A stretch of 43,588 nucleotides of DNA from Hungatella sp. UBA3048 (GTDB lineage Bacteria > Bacillota > Clostridia > Lachnospirales > Lachnospiraceae). Made by a program: the position numbers and the translations under genes. Numbering within the stretch: the first letter of the stretch is position 1; each line of letters opens with the position of its first letter. The notes under the pieces were generated by a model. That model was not told where the DNA came from, made no database searches, and saw nothing but the letters and a program-made list of their open reading frames with translations. Below, piece after piece: positions 7,815 through 16,463 of the stretch. The stretch is from the NCBI GenBank assembly GCA_002367105.1, contig DFCS01000033.1:133428-177015 (forward strand), read 5' to 3'.

Positions 7815-9923
7815 ATGGATTTTGAAAAGAGGGCGAGGGAGTTAGTCGGTCAGATGACCCTGGAAGAGAAGGCCTCCCAGCTAAGATTTGATGCCCCGGC
7901 AATAAAAAGGCTGGGGATCCCCAGATACCACTGGTGGAATGAATCGCTTCATGGCGTGGCCAGGGCGGGGACTGCAACCATGTTTCCCCAGGCCATCGGC
8001 ATGGCGGCCATGTTTGACGAGGAGATGATGAAGGAGATCGGCGCCGCGGCGGGCATGGAAGCAAGGGCAAAGTACAATGCCTATTCGGCCCTGGAGGACC
8101 GGGATATCTATAAAGGACTGACCCTTTGGTCCCCCAATGTGAATATCTTCCGGGATCCCAGATGGGGAAGGGGCCATGAGACGTATGGAGAAGATCCATA
8201 CCTTTCCGGCAGACTGGGCGTGGGATTCATACAGGGAATCCAGGGAGAAGGTGAATACTTACTGGCTGCAGCCTGTGCCAAGCACTTTGCGGTACACAGC
8301 GGACCGGAGGAACAGCGCCATACCTTTGATGCCTTAGTCAGCAAAAAGGATCTGTGGGAGACCTATCTGCCAGCCTTTGAAGCCTGCGTCACCGAGGGTA
8401 AGGTGGAAGGAGTCATGGGAGCGTATAACCGGACCAACGGAGAGCCATGCTGTGGCAGCAAAACTCTGATGCAGGATATTCTGAAAGAAAAATGGAAGTT
8501 TGACGGGTATTTTGTGTCTGATTGCTGGGCCATCAAGGATTTCCACGAAAACCATCATGTGACGGATACTGCCGCACAGTCCGCAGCCATGGCCCTGAGA
8601 AATGGCTGCGACATCAACTGCGGAAATACTTACCTGCATATTTTAAGTTCCTATGAACAGGGCCTGGTGACAGAGGAGGAGATTACAGAGGCAGCGGTGC
8701 ATGCAATGCGCACCAGGATGCGTCTGGGACTGTTTGATGAGGACTGTCCCTACAATCAGATTCCATATGAGACGGTGGGATGCAAAAAACACAGAGAACT
8801 GGCTATCCGTGCGGCGGAAAAATCCATGGTCCTCTTAAAAAATGACGGGTTTCTTCCTCTTGATAAGACGCTTAAGAAGGTGGCTGTCATCGGGCCAAAT
8901 GCGGACAGCCGATGGCCGCTCATTGCCAATTACCACGGCACAGCGCCCCGGTATGTGACGGTACTGGACGGAATAGAGAATCTTCTTGGTGAGAATACAA
9001 GAATCTTTTACTCGGAAGGATGCCATACCATGAAAGACCGTGTCGAACGGCTGGCTCTGCCGGGAGACCGCATAAGCGAGGCAGTGACTGCAGCCCTTAA
9101 GGCAGGGCTGGCCATTGTTTGTGTGGGACTGGATGAGCGGTATGAAGGGGAACAGCAGGATCTGGGTAACCGTTTTGAAGAGGCGGTCAGTATGGCGGAT
9201 AAGCCCTCTCTGGCCCTTCCGGAATCCCAACGCCGCCTGCTGACAGCACTCTTAGAGACTGGCATACCGCTGGTGGTGATAAATATGTCTGGAAGCGCCA
9301 TGGATCTGGCATGGCTGGATCAGGCGGAAAGCGTAAAAGCAATCCTGCAGGCGTGGTATCCCGGTGCTGAGGGCGGAACGGCCGTAGCCAGAGTCCTCTT
9401 TGGGGAGACCAGCCCATCAGGCAGGCTTCCAGTCACCTTCTATCGGTCTGAGGAGGAAATCCCTCCCTATGAGGACTACAGCATGAAAAACCGGACCTAC
9501 CGGTATATGAAAGAAGAAGCTCTTTATCCCTTTGGATTCGGCCTTTCCTATACCAGATTCCGGTACAGGGATTTAGAGTGCGTCCCCGCAGGTGACGGCA
9601 GCGTGTCCGTATCTGTGAAGGTCAGGAACGAAGGACCGGCAGATGGCGAGGAAGTGGTTCAGGTATATATGAAGAACCTGGATTCTTCCCTTGCAGTGAG
9701 AAATCATTCCCTGTGTGCCTTTGCCAGGGTGAGTCTTGCAAAGGGACAGGAGAGAGAGGTAAGCTTCTGTCTTCCGGGTCTGGCTTTCTGCGTGGTGGAC
9801 CAGGACGGGGAGCGCCGCTTTGATGGACATCGGTACGATATTTATGTGGGCGGCAGCCAGCCTGATGGCAGGAGCTGTCTGCTTACAGGCTCTGAACCCT
9901 TAAAAGTCGGGGTGGAGCTGTAA
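7815..9923 (+). CDS. Glycoside hydrolase family 3 (beta-xylosidase/beta-glucosidase)
   Basis: A 702-residue GH3 enzyme that removes non-reducing terminal beta-linked sugars by a retaining mechanism. The N-terminal barrel (about 1-290) carries WWNESLHGVAR, RDPRWGRGHETYGEDP and the catalytic nucleophile Asp236 in YFVSDCWAI; the SDC form is more usual in beta-xylosidase-like GH3 than the SDW of many beta-glucosidases. The second alpha/beta domain (about 345-575) contains VLLKNDGFLPL and the acid/base region, and a fibronectin-type III-like domain follows (about 605-690). No signal peptide, so it acts on imported oligosaccharide in the cytoplasm. GGAGAGG precedes the ATG. Lies in the operon between the importer and a GH5 gene. 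Exact sugar specificity is uncertain. Confidence 0.92.
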   Translation: MDFEKRARELVGQMTLEEKASQLRFDAPAIKRLGIPRYHWWNESLHGVARAGTATMFPQAIGMAAMFDEEMMKEIGAAAGMEARAKYNAYSALEDRDIYKGLTLWSPNVNIFRDPRWGRGHETYGEDPYLSGRLGVGFIQGIQGEGEYLLAAACAKHFAVHSGPEEQRHTFDALVSKKDLWETYLPAFEACVTEGKVEGVMGAYNRTNGEPCCGSKTLMQDILKEKWKFDGYFVSDCWAIKDFHENHHVTDTAAQSAAMALRNGCDINCGNTYLHILSSYEQGLVTEEEITEAAVHAMRTRMRLGLFDEDCPYNQIPYETVGCKKHRELAIRAAEKSMVLLKNDGFLPLDKTLKKVAVIGPNADSRWPLIANYHGTAPRYVTVLDGIENLLGENTRIFYSEGCHTMKDRVERLALPGDRISEAVTAALKAGLAIVCVGLDERYEGEQQDLGNRFEEAVSMADKPSLALPESQRRLLTALLETGIPLVVINMSGSAMDLAWLDQAESVKAILQAWYPGAEGGTAVARVLFGETSPSGRLPVTFYRSEEEIPPYEDYSMKNRTYRYMKEEALYPFGFGLSYTRFRYRDLECVPAGDGSVSVSVKVRNEGPADGEEVVQVYMKNLDSSLAVRNHSLCAFARVSLAKGQEREVSFCLPGLAFCVVDQDGERRFDGHRYDIYVGGSQPDGRSCLLTGSEPLKVGVEL

Positions 9924-9962
9924 GAGAAATTGGTGAAAGAAAGCTGAAGAAGGAGAGATGAA

Positions 9963-11402
9963 ATGGACTTATTACAGGTAAGAAATGGTAAAATCGTGGA
10001 TGAATCGGGAAATCCTTTGTACCTTCGCGGTACCTGCGTGGGCGGCTGGATGAACATGGAGGATTTTATCAACGGATATCCGGGTACTGAGAGCGGGATG
10101 AAGAGGGAGATGGCCAAAGCCATTGGTGCAGGCAAGGCAGAATTGTTTTTTGAGACCATCCTTGACAATTTCCTGGCTGAGGAGGATATCCGGCTGATCC
10201 GGGAAACCGGGGCCAACTGCATCCGCATCCCTTTGAGTTACCGGCATTTTGAGGATGACCAAAATCCCTTTGTATATAAGGAAGCGGGATTTAAACGGTT
10301 GGATGCCGTACTGGATGCCTGTGAACGCCAGGGTGTCTACGTAATCCTGGATATGCATGCCTTGTCCGGCTGGCAGAACTGCCACTGGCACAGTGATAAC
10401 GAGCGGGGCGCGGCTCTTCTCTGGAGCTTCCGCCATTTTCAGGAACGGATCATTGCGCTTTGGGAAGCGATTGCACAAAGGTATAAGGACAGAAATGCGG
10501 TGGCAGGCTACGACCTGATGAATGAGCCCTCCACAGGAACGCCCACCGGCGAACATGCCTATGACTTTTATGAGTTCTATCAGTCGGACTGGAAGGCAAT
10601 CAACAAACTGTACCGGGAGATAGCAGATGCGGTCCGAAAAATTGATAAAAAGCACATCCTGTTTCTGGAGGGGGATAATTATTCCAGGAATTTTGAAGGG
10701 CTTGAGAATCCTTTTGAGGATCAACTGGTGTACAGCAGCCACAACTATATACCGCCTGGATATGGGCCTGGGACGTACCCGGGATATTATGGCAGGGTGT
10801 ACTGGGATAAGAATAAGCAGAGGACTGAATTCCTTAACCACCAGGGGACACAGTTTGCCTTTAAGCACCATGTACCCCTGTGGGTAGGGGAGTTCGGTTC
10901 CCAGTATCATGGTTTTCCGGAGGAGCTTCCATACCGACTGGCTTCTATGGAGGATCAGCTGGATATTTACAACACGTATGGAGTCCACTGGACCACCTGG
11001 ACCTATAAGGACCCCGGGATTATGGGATGGGTATTCTTAGATCCGGAGAGCGAATATATGAAAATCATCCAGCCGGTTCAGGAACAAAAACGCATCCTGG
11101 GAGCTGAGAATTTCGTTGCAGATTATGCAGGGGTGGCGGAGGGCAGAAAGAAATCCCGCGCGCTTGCCGATTATATCCTGGATGTGATGGGAGAAACCAG
11201 GATTGACAAAGCTTCCAATGCGTTTGTGATGAATTACGGTGTACTTAACGGCTATGCGGGCGCTATGCTGCAGCCGGCTTACGCCAGGCGCTTTGCCGGA
11301 TACAGTGAGGATGACTTAGAGCGCATTGCCGGAGGCTTTAAGCTGGAAAACTGTGTGAAGAACCAGCCTTATCTGAATCTTCTGAAACATATGCTGCATT
11401 GA
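9963..11402 (+). CDS. Glycoside hydrolase family 5 (cellulase/exo-glucanase-like)
   Basis: A 479-residue GH5 retaining beta-glycosidase. The start GTCVGGWMNMEDF resembles exo-beta-glucanase-type GH5 proteins. The acid/base Glu188 is in YDLMNEPS and the nucleophile Glu310 in LWVGEFGSQ; the conserved DMHALSGWQN and SSHNY elements lie between. The barrel ends near residue 370 and ~110 further residues of unknown function follow. No signal peptide, so it is cytoplasmic and probably trims imported oligosaccharides together with the GH3 enzyme. GGAGAG is upstream of the ATG. The subfamily, and therefore glucan versus mannan or other linkage, cannot be fixed by eye. Confidence 0.88.
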   Translation: MDLLQVRNGKIVDESGNPLYLRGTCVGGWMNMEDFINGYPGTESGMKREMAKAIGAGKAELFFETILDNFLAEEDIRLIRETGANCIRIPLSYRHFEDDQNPFVYKEAGFKRLDAVLDACERQGVYVILDMHALSGWQNCHWHSDNERGAALLWSFRHFQERIIALWEAIAQRYKDRNAVAGYDLMNEPSTGTPTGEHAYDFYEFYQSDWKAINKLYREIADAVRKIDKKHILFLEGDNYSRNFEGLENPFEDQLVYSSHNYIPPGYGPGTYPGYYGRVYWDKNKQRTEFLNHQGTQFAFKHHVPLWVGEFGSQYHGFPEELPYRLASMEDQLDIYNTYGVHWTTWTYKDPGIMGWVFLDPESEYMKIIQPVQEQKRILGAENFVADYAGVAEGRKKSRALADYILDVMGETRIDKASNAFVMNYGVLNGYAGAMLQPAYARRFAGYSEDDLERIAGGFKLENCVKNQPYLNLLKHMLH

Positions 11403-11486
11403 TTAATATCCATGAATCTGTTAAAATTGGATGTGAAAATATGTAAATAAGCAGACAGGGATAACGGAAAGAGGAGAGAACTTGGG

Positions 11487-12446
11487 ATGAGGAAAAAGTT
11501 AGTCTGGAAAGAGAAAATGGCAGAATACTGGATGATTGGGCTTTTACTCTTCCTGGTGGCTGTGTTCTCCTATATGTTACCGGTATTTGCCACCAGAGGA
11601 AACCTAGCCAGCTTCCTGCGTTCCATGCCTATTCTGGGAATTTCCACACTGGGAGTGGCTATGCTCATGATCTCTGGCGGAATTGACTTATCCTGCGGAG
11701 CAATCATGGCCTGCGCAGGGACGGCAGCTGCGTATCTGGCGGTACGGGGAATGCATCCGGCAGCATGCCTGGCTCTTGGCATCCTCTGCGGCGGTGCCTG
11801 GGGACTTCTCAATGGGTTTCTGATTACACGGTTTGAGCTTAAGCCGTTTATAGTGACCGTAGGAAGCAATTACATGATCCGGGGGCTGACCCAGATGTTC
11901 ACGGGGGGCATTCTGATCAGCGGCCTGCCAGGCTGGTTCTACCACATTTCAAATACCCGTCTGCTGGGCAATATCCTCTATTCCAACTTTCTTATCTTTC
12001 TGATCCTGGCTGTTGCAGTTGTCCTTGTTATGAAATGTACCATATTCGGCCGGTACTGCTATGCCGTAGGCTCCAGTAAGAAGGCCAGCAGTCTGGCCGG
12101 CATCCAGGTAAAGCGGCACCTTCTCAAGGTTTATTTTATTGAAGGGGCCTTTGCTGGGATTGCGGGAATCATCCTTATGTCCTACTTGAATGTGGGTGCA
12201 TCCAGTGAAGCCATGGGACTGGAAGCATATGCCATCGCTGCTGTAATTATCGGGGGGATCCGGTTTGAAGGAGGGGCAGGAGGCATCGCTCGTGCGATTC
12301 TGGGGCTGCTTATTATTGAAGTATTTAAAAACGGTATGAATGCGGCCGGATTAAATACTTACGGACAGCAGGCAGTTACAGGACTTATGATTCTGGCGGC
12401 TATCGTGATGGACTATTTTCGGAAGAAGAGGGAAGAATCGGCATGA
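11487..12446 (+). CDS. ABC transporter permease, RbsC/XylH family (CUT2)
   Basis: A 319-residue, very hydrophobic permease of the ribose/xylose/galactose class, with about 8-10 membrane helices. MISGGIDLSCGAIMACAG matches the family hallmark SGGIDLSVG, and the C-terminal part GLNTYGQQAVTGLMILAAIV is also typical. A GAGGAG site precedes the ATG. Its stop overlaps the start of the binding-protein gene by 4 bp. The usual partner, a double-cassette RbsA-type ATPase, is absent from this operon; the only such protein in the window is the degenerate one at 524-1933. Confidence 0.92.
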   Translation: MRKKLVWKEKMAEYWMIGLLLFLVAVFSYMLPVFATRGNLASFLRSMPILGISTLGVAMLMISGGIDLSCGAIMACAGTAAAYLAVRGMHPAACLALGILCGGAWGLLNGFLITRFELKPFIVTVGSNYMIRGLTQMFTGGILISGLPGWFYHISNTRLLGNILYSNFLIFLILAVAVVLVMKCTIFGRYCYAVGSSKKASSLAGIQVKRHLLKVYFIEGAFAGIAGIILMSYLNVGASSEAMGLEAYAIAAVIIGGIRFEGGAGGIARAILGLLIIEVFKNGMNAAGLNTYGQQAVTGLMILAAIVMDYFRKKREESA

Positions 12447-13438
12447 GAATGTTTAAAATTTGGGTAATCGGAATGGCTGTATGCCTTTTTGTGTCCGGAT
12501 GCGGAAGGCAGCCGGCCGCTGCTTTTGAACGGCAGGAAGGGAAGACTCTGTATCTGATTGCATTGAATGAAGAAGGCCCTTATTGGAAGCCGTTGATTCA
12601 AAGTGCGAAAGAGCAGGCCAGAGAGCGGGGGTGTTCTCTGATCGTAAAAGCAGGGCTGCCCGGGGATTCTTCACGGCCCCAGAAGCTGATTGAGATGGTC
12701 CAGGAGGCCATCGATCAGAAAGCAGACGGCATTGCCATGGCAGCCCTAGAACCGGAGATGTTTGATATTAAAGCGGCAGAAGCAATGGCTGCCGGAATCA
12801 AAGTAGTCACCTATGATACGGATATCAGGACTTACAGCAACCGGCTGGCGTATATCGGAACCAATAATTATGAAGCCGGAATGGAACTGGGAAGGCGGGG
12901 TGCTGAAGACTTAAAAGCCCGGGGAATAACCGGGGGGAGGCTGACGGCCGTTACCTACAGTGGTTCCGCTCAGAACATGACCGAGCGTTACAAGGGGCTT
13001 AAGGAAGGTTTTAACCTGGCGATGGATCAGGATGCCGCCCAGTTTACCTGGTGTACCTGGATCATAAACGACCTAAGCGTATCCAGGGCAAAAGAGCAAT
13101 TGGAGACACAGATCATATCCTATCCTGACTTAAAGGCAGTGTTCACTCTGGGAACAGAGTCTGTCATTACAGGGACCATGGAAGCTATCAAATTCCAGAA
13201 CCTTCAGGGAACTCTGTACCACTATGGATTCGATTATTCTCCTACACTGGCAGCCGGTGTGGATGAGGGGCTTATTACAGGCATTGTGGACCAGAACTGT
13301 CAGGTAATAGGCAGGACACTGGTTGACAAACTGGCGGACGCAGTGGAGGGGGGAGAGCTTGAGAAGGAGTACTTAATTGATGTGACATGGGTAGAAGCTA
13401 AGGATATAAAAGCATATGGAGAGAAATCAGAGAGGTAA
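12443..13438 (+). CDS. Sugar-binding lipoprotein, RbsB-like (Peripla_BP_4)
   Basis: A 331-residue binding protein for the RbsC-type permease. The signal peptide ends in FVSGC with lipidated Cys20. The periplasmic-binding fold shows IALNEEGPYWKPLIQSAKEQ-like opening, ADGIAMAALEP, YIGTNNYEAGMELGRRGAEDL and the C-terminal TGIVDQNCQVIGRTLVDKL. The start overlaps the permease stop (ATGA). Either the transporter's receptor or, as in XylFII-LytS systems, a sensor feeding the soluble kinase; sugar identity is unknown. The dehydratase gene starts five bases after its stop. Confidence 0.9.
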   Translation: MRMFKIWVIGMAVCLFVSGCGRQPAAAFERQEGKTLYLIALNEEGPYWKPLIQSAKEQARERGCSLIVKAGLPGDSSRPQKLIEMVQEAIDQKADGIAMAALEPEMFDIKAAEAMAAGIKVVTYDTDIRTYSNRLAYIGTNNYEAGMELGRRGAEDLKARGITGGRLTAVTYSGSAQNMTERYKGLKEGFNLAMDQDAAQFTWCTWIINDLSVSRAKEQLETQIISYPDLKAVFTLGTESVITGTMEAIKFQNLQGTLYHYGFDYSPTLAAGVDEGLITGIVDQNCQVIGRTLVDKLADAVEGGELEKEYLIDVTWVEAKDIKAYGEKSER

Positions 13439-13443
13439 TATAA

Positions 13444-15171
13444 ATGAATATAAAGCAGAAAAGCGCGCCCCAGCGGGAGCTGTGGGCTCAGTTTGACGCC
13501 CTGCAGATGGGAAGCGGCTGGGACGAGGAAGATATAAAGAAGCCTCAGATTTTGCTTGAGGATGCCTATGGGGACAGCCATCCGGGCAGCGTACATCTTT
13601 CGGGACTCATGGAACAGGTAAAATACGGTGTGTTTGAAAAAGGCGGGTATCCTGCCGGGTATCATACTACGGATATCTGCGACGGCTGTGCCCAGGGACA
13701 TAACGGAATGAATTACATACTGGCCTCCAGAGAGGCTATCTGCGATATGATAGAACTCCACGGTTCCGTGTATCCATGGGACGGGATGGTACTTGCGTCA
13801 TCCTGTGACAAATCCATACCAGCCCAATTAAAGGCAGCGGCCCGGCTTGACATTCCTTCTATATTTATACCTGGCGGGAGTATGAGGAACGGGCCTGGGA
13901 TGACGACTTCCCTGGTGGCAGGAGACATATCCCTGCGCCAGAAGCGGGAAGGGGCTATTACTCCGCAGGAAATAAGGGATTACAAGCTGACGGGATGCCC
14001 CTCGGCCGGCGCATGTACGTTTCTGGGAACAGCCAGTACCATGCAATGCATGGCGGAAGCCCTGGGCATGGCTCTGCCCGGCTCTGCGTTAATTCCGGCC
14101 ACTATGCGGGATATCCTGGCGTGGGCGCGCAGGGCAGGCCAAACCATAATGAAGCTGGCAGAGAAGGATATCCGCCCCAGCCAGATCATGACGAAGGAAG
14201 CTTTTGAAAATGCCATCATGATCCATAGCGCAATCGGAGGGTCCACCAATGGAGTCATTCATCTCACTTCCCTGGCAAGGGAGCTTGGACTCCTGGTCGC
14301 ACCGGAAAAATTTGACGAGATCAACCACCGGATCCCCCACATCGGAAATATCACCCCCAGCGGGCAGCATCTGACAGAAGCCTTCTGGTTCGCAGGCGGA
14401 ATTCCCATGGTGGAACGGGAACTTAAGGATCTGCTGCATCTTGATGTAATGACAGTCACAGGCAGGACGCTGGGAGAAAATCTGGAAGATTTGGAGAAGG
14501 ACGGCTTTTACGAACGTTATGCAGGTTATCTGAGCAATTACGGACTGAAGCGGGAACAGGTTATCTTTCCGGTCAGTGAAGCTTGTGAAAAGGGCTCCAT
14601 CGCTGTTATGCGGGGCAATCTGGCACCCGAGGGAGCTGTCATTAAATATGCCGCATGTGTCAGGGAGATGTGGGAGCATAAAGGAAGAGCACGTGTCTTT
14701 GACTGTGAGGAGGATGCTTACCAGTCAGTGGTGAAAAAGGAGATCCGCAAAGGTGATATCATTGTGATCCGCTATGAAGGGCCAAGAGGCAGCGGCATGC
14801 CGGAAATGCTCATGACCACAGAGGCAATTGTCTGTGATCATGAGCTCAATGGAAGCGTGGCCCTGGTTACGGATGGCAGGTTTTCAGGAGCCACCAGAGG
14901 ACCTGCTATCGGCCATGTGTCTCCGGAGGCAGCAGCAGGAGGGCCTCTTGCCTTTGTGAGAGACGGAGATATCATTTCCTACAGTGTGAAGGACAGGACC
15001 CTGAATCTGACAGGAATCAAGGGGGAGGAACGGACGCTTAAGGAGATTGAGAAGGAGCTGGAAGAAAGGAAAAAAGAGGGGATCATTCCCAGACCGAAGC
15101 GGAAAGGGATATTGGCAAGATACACCAGGGATGCTCTTTCAGCCATGGAAGGGGCCGGATATGAAGAATAA
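13444..15171 (+). CDS. IlvD/Edd-family dehydratase, probably sugar-acid (aldonate) dehydratase
   Basis: A 575-residue Fe-S dehydratase of the IlvD/Edd superfamily, which includes dihydroxy-acid, 6-phosphogluconate, gluconate, arabinonate and xylonate dehydratases. The three cluster cysteines are seen at Cys79 (TDICDGCAQGHNGM), Cys121 (ASSCDKSIP) and Cys191 (SAGACTFLGTASTMQC); the C-terminal DGRFSGATRGPAIGHVSPEA is the family swivel-domain motif. The sequence departs from housekeeping IlvD (CDGCAQGH for CDGIAMGH), there is no other branched-chain gene beside it, and it is followed by a DapA-family aldolase. I therefore infer conversion of an aldonate to its 2-keto-3-deoxy acid rather than valine/isoleucine synthesis. 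Confidence 0.85.
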   Translation: MNIKQKSAPQRELWAQFDALQMGSGWDEEDIKKPQILLEDAYGDSHPGSVHLSGLMEQVKYGVFEKGGYPAGYHTTDICDGCAQGHNGMNYILASREAICDMIELHGSVYPWDGMVLASSCDKSIPAQLKAAARLDIPSIFIPGGSMRNGPGMTTSLVAGDISLRQKREGAITPQEIRDYKLTGCPSAGACTFLGTASTMQCMAEALGMALPGSALIPATMRDILAWARRAGQTIMKLAEKDIRPSQIMTKEAFENAIMIHSAIGGSTNGVIHLTSLARELGLLVAPEKFDEINHRIPHIGNITPSGQHLTEAFWFAGGIPMVERELKDLLHLDVMTVTGRTLGENLEDLEKDGFYERYAGYLSNYGLKREQVIFPVSEACEKGSIAVMRGNLAPEGAVIKYAACVREMWEHKGRARVFDCEEDAYQSVVKKEIRKGDIIVIRYEGPRGSGMPEMLMTTEAIVCDHELNGSVALVTDGRFSGATRGPAIGHVSPEAAAGGPLAFVRDGDIISYSVKDRTLNLTGIKGEERTLKEIEKELEERKKEGIIPRPKRKGILARYTRDALSAMEGAGYEE

Positions 15172-15253
15172 GGAACGAAGGAGCGCGGGAAGAGATATCC
15201 GGGCCCGTCTGACGCATATCGTGTTTAAGGAGAGAGGAAGGATGGCAGTTTAG

Positions 15254-16150
15254 ATGAATGCAAAATATATAACACCGGCAGTAACGGCATTTACAAGTGA
15301 CTTTCATGTGGATATGGAGGCCAATAGGCAGATATACGACCATCTTATAGCAGGAGGAATGGATGGAATCCTGATTCTTGGAAGTATCGGGGAGTTTTTT
15401 GCCATTCCGCTGGAAGAGAAGAAACGGATGATCCGGGAGGCTCTTGCTTACGTGGATCATCGTGTAACGGTTTATGTAGGTACCGGAGGAACGGTTTTTG
15501 AGGAATGTGTAGAGTTGTCCCGCTATGCCTTAGAGCAGGGCGCGGATGGAGTTATGGTCATCTCGCCCTATTACTTTAACCTGCCGGACAGCGCTGTTCT
15601 GGACTTTTATGATACCCTGGCAGGAAGGATAGAAGGCCCGCTGCTGCTGTATAATTTTCCTGCCAGAACCGGGTATGACCTAAAGCCCCAGGTGGTTCTT
15701 GAGCTGGCACGCAGGAGGAAGAATATTGTAGGGATTAAGGACACCGTGGATGTCATGGGGCATACCAGAGCTTTGATACAGACAGTGAAGAAAGAATTTC
15801 CTGAATTCCTGATCTATTCGGGATTTGATGAGTTCTTCTCCCATAATGTGATAAGCGGAGGAGACGGCTGTATTGCAGGGTTATCCAATTTTACACCGGA
15901 AACAGCCTCTGCTCTTGCCGAGGCGGCCAGAAAGGATGATATCGGGCTGCTGCGGGAATACCAGATGAAGATCGACCGGCTAATGGCGGTATACGATGTG
16001 GGAGAGCAATTTGTACCTATTATAAAAAAAGCCATGGTGCTTTGCAGGGTGCCCATGAAGTCCGTTTGCGCCCGGCCCATGCAGGAGGCCACAGCGGGAG
16101 AGACCAGACGGCTTGAGCAGATTCTTAAGGAAGAGGGATTGCTTCGGTAA
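15254..16150 (+). CDS. DapA-family aldolase (likely 2-keto-3-deoxy-aldonate aldolase)
   Basis: A 298-residue class I aldolase of the dihydrodipicolinate synthase/N-acetylneuraminate lyase superfamily. Schiff-base Lys162 lies in NIVGIKDTVD, Tyr133 in LYNFPARTGYDL, and the loop ILGSIGEF replaces the usual GTTGE of true DapA. Its place right after a sugar-acid dehydratase parallels the E. coli YjhG-YjhH and YagF-YagE pairs, where the aldolase splits 2-keto-3-deoxy-pentonate to pyruvate and glycolaldehyde; with a hexonate it would give glyceraldehyde. AGGAGAGAGGAAGG lies upstream, partly beyond a tiny ATG-GCA-GTT-TAG reading frame that ends right at this ATG. Last gene before the terminator. Confidence 0.87.
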   Translation: MNAKYITPAVTAFTSDFHVDMEANRQIYDHLIAGGMDGILILGSIGEFFAIPLEEKKRMIREALAYVDHRVTVYVGTGGTVFEECVELSRYALEQGADGVMVISPYYFNLPDSAVLDFYDTLAGRIEGPLLLYNFPARTGYDLKPQVVLELARRRKNIVGIKDTVDVMGHTRALIQTVKKEFPEFLIYSGFDEFFSHNVISGGDGCIAGLSNFTPETASALAEAARKDDIGLLREYQMKIDRLMAVYDVGEQFVPIIKKAMVLCRVPMKSVCARPMQEATAGETRRLEQILKEEGLLR

Positions 16151-16181
16151 ACGAAGAGGGATAGAGGTTTTTTAGCAGGAG

Positions 16182-16229
16182 AAAAGAACATTCTTTTTCG
16201 GATATCCGCTGAAGAATGTTCTTTTTATT
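16182..16229. terminator. Intrinsic terminator ending the carbohydrate operon
   Basis: AAAAGAACATTCTT (16182-16195) pairs with AAGAATGTTCTTTT (16212-16225) over 14 bp; the 16-nt loop holds a further palindrome CGGATATCCG. A T-run follows on the plus strand and the leading A-run gives a weaker T-run on the minus strand. The rest of 16230-16300 shows no gene. Confidence 0.85.
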
Positions 16230-16305
16230 GAATTATAAATCTCCTGATTCGCGGTGTTTTTGCGGGATTTCATTCGCAGGGTTTTTCGTTAAATAAAATA
16301 TTAAT

Positions 16306-16334
16306 TTTACAGATAATGGAAAATAATGTATAAT
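16306..16334 (+). promoter_or_regulatory. Strong sigma-A promoter for the small RNA
   Basis: TTTACA (16306-16311), 17 bp, TATAAT (16329-16334). Start of transcription is expected near 16341, which is the first base of an 11-bp hairpin. Confidence 0.75.
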
Positions 16335-16340
16335 TGCCAT

Positions 16341-16406
16341 ATGATCGAAAGCAAAGGTCCTTTCGATCATCAGATGAACGGGCTGAAAAGCAGCCCTTTT
16401 ATTTTT
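16341..16406 (+). ncRNA. Predicted ~66-nt two-hairpin RNA or attenuated leader
   Basis: Downstream of a near-consensus promoter, ATGATCGAAAG (16341-16351) pairs perfectly with CTTTCGATCAT (16360-16370) around an 8-nt loop CAAAGGTC. After a 9-nt linker, GGGCTG (16380-16385) pairs with CAGCCC (16391-16396), followed by TTTTATTTTT, a standard intrinsic terminator. The predicted product is therefore a complete short transcript with a blunt 5' hairpin. It could be an independent regulatory RNA, or a leader whose termination controls the membrane-protein genes starting at 16464. No known riboswitch class was recognised. A weak second promoter (TTGCTG 16409, TATATA 16432) may serve the downstream gene. 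Confidence 0.6.
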
Positions 16407-16463
16407 ACTTGCTGTGCGAGTATGAATAAGTTATATATTCTGACAGAAAGGGAGATGATAGAA

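Noticed and set aside
9972..10988. Long open frame on the minus strand opposite the GH5 gene
   Set aside because: It is a mirror of a well-supported GH5 coding sequence, has no recognisable motif and no convincing ribosome site or promoter.
13444..15171. Housekeeping dihydroxy-acid dehydratase (ilvD of valine/isoleucine synthesis)
   Set aside because: Motif differences and the sugar-transport/aldolase context favour a sugar-acid dehydratase, though sequence alone does not fully exclude it.
16326..16463. N-terminal extension of the DUF4190-like protein
   Set aside because: It overlaps the promoter -10, the hairpin and the terminator; AAGGGAG before 16464 marks the true start.
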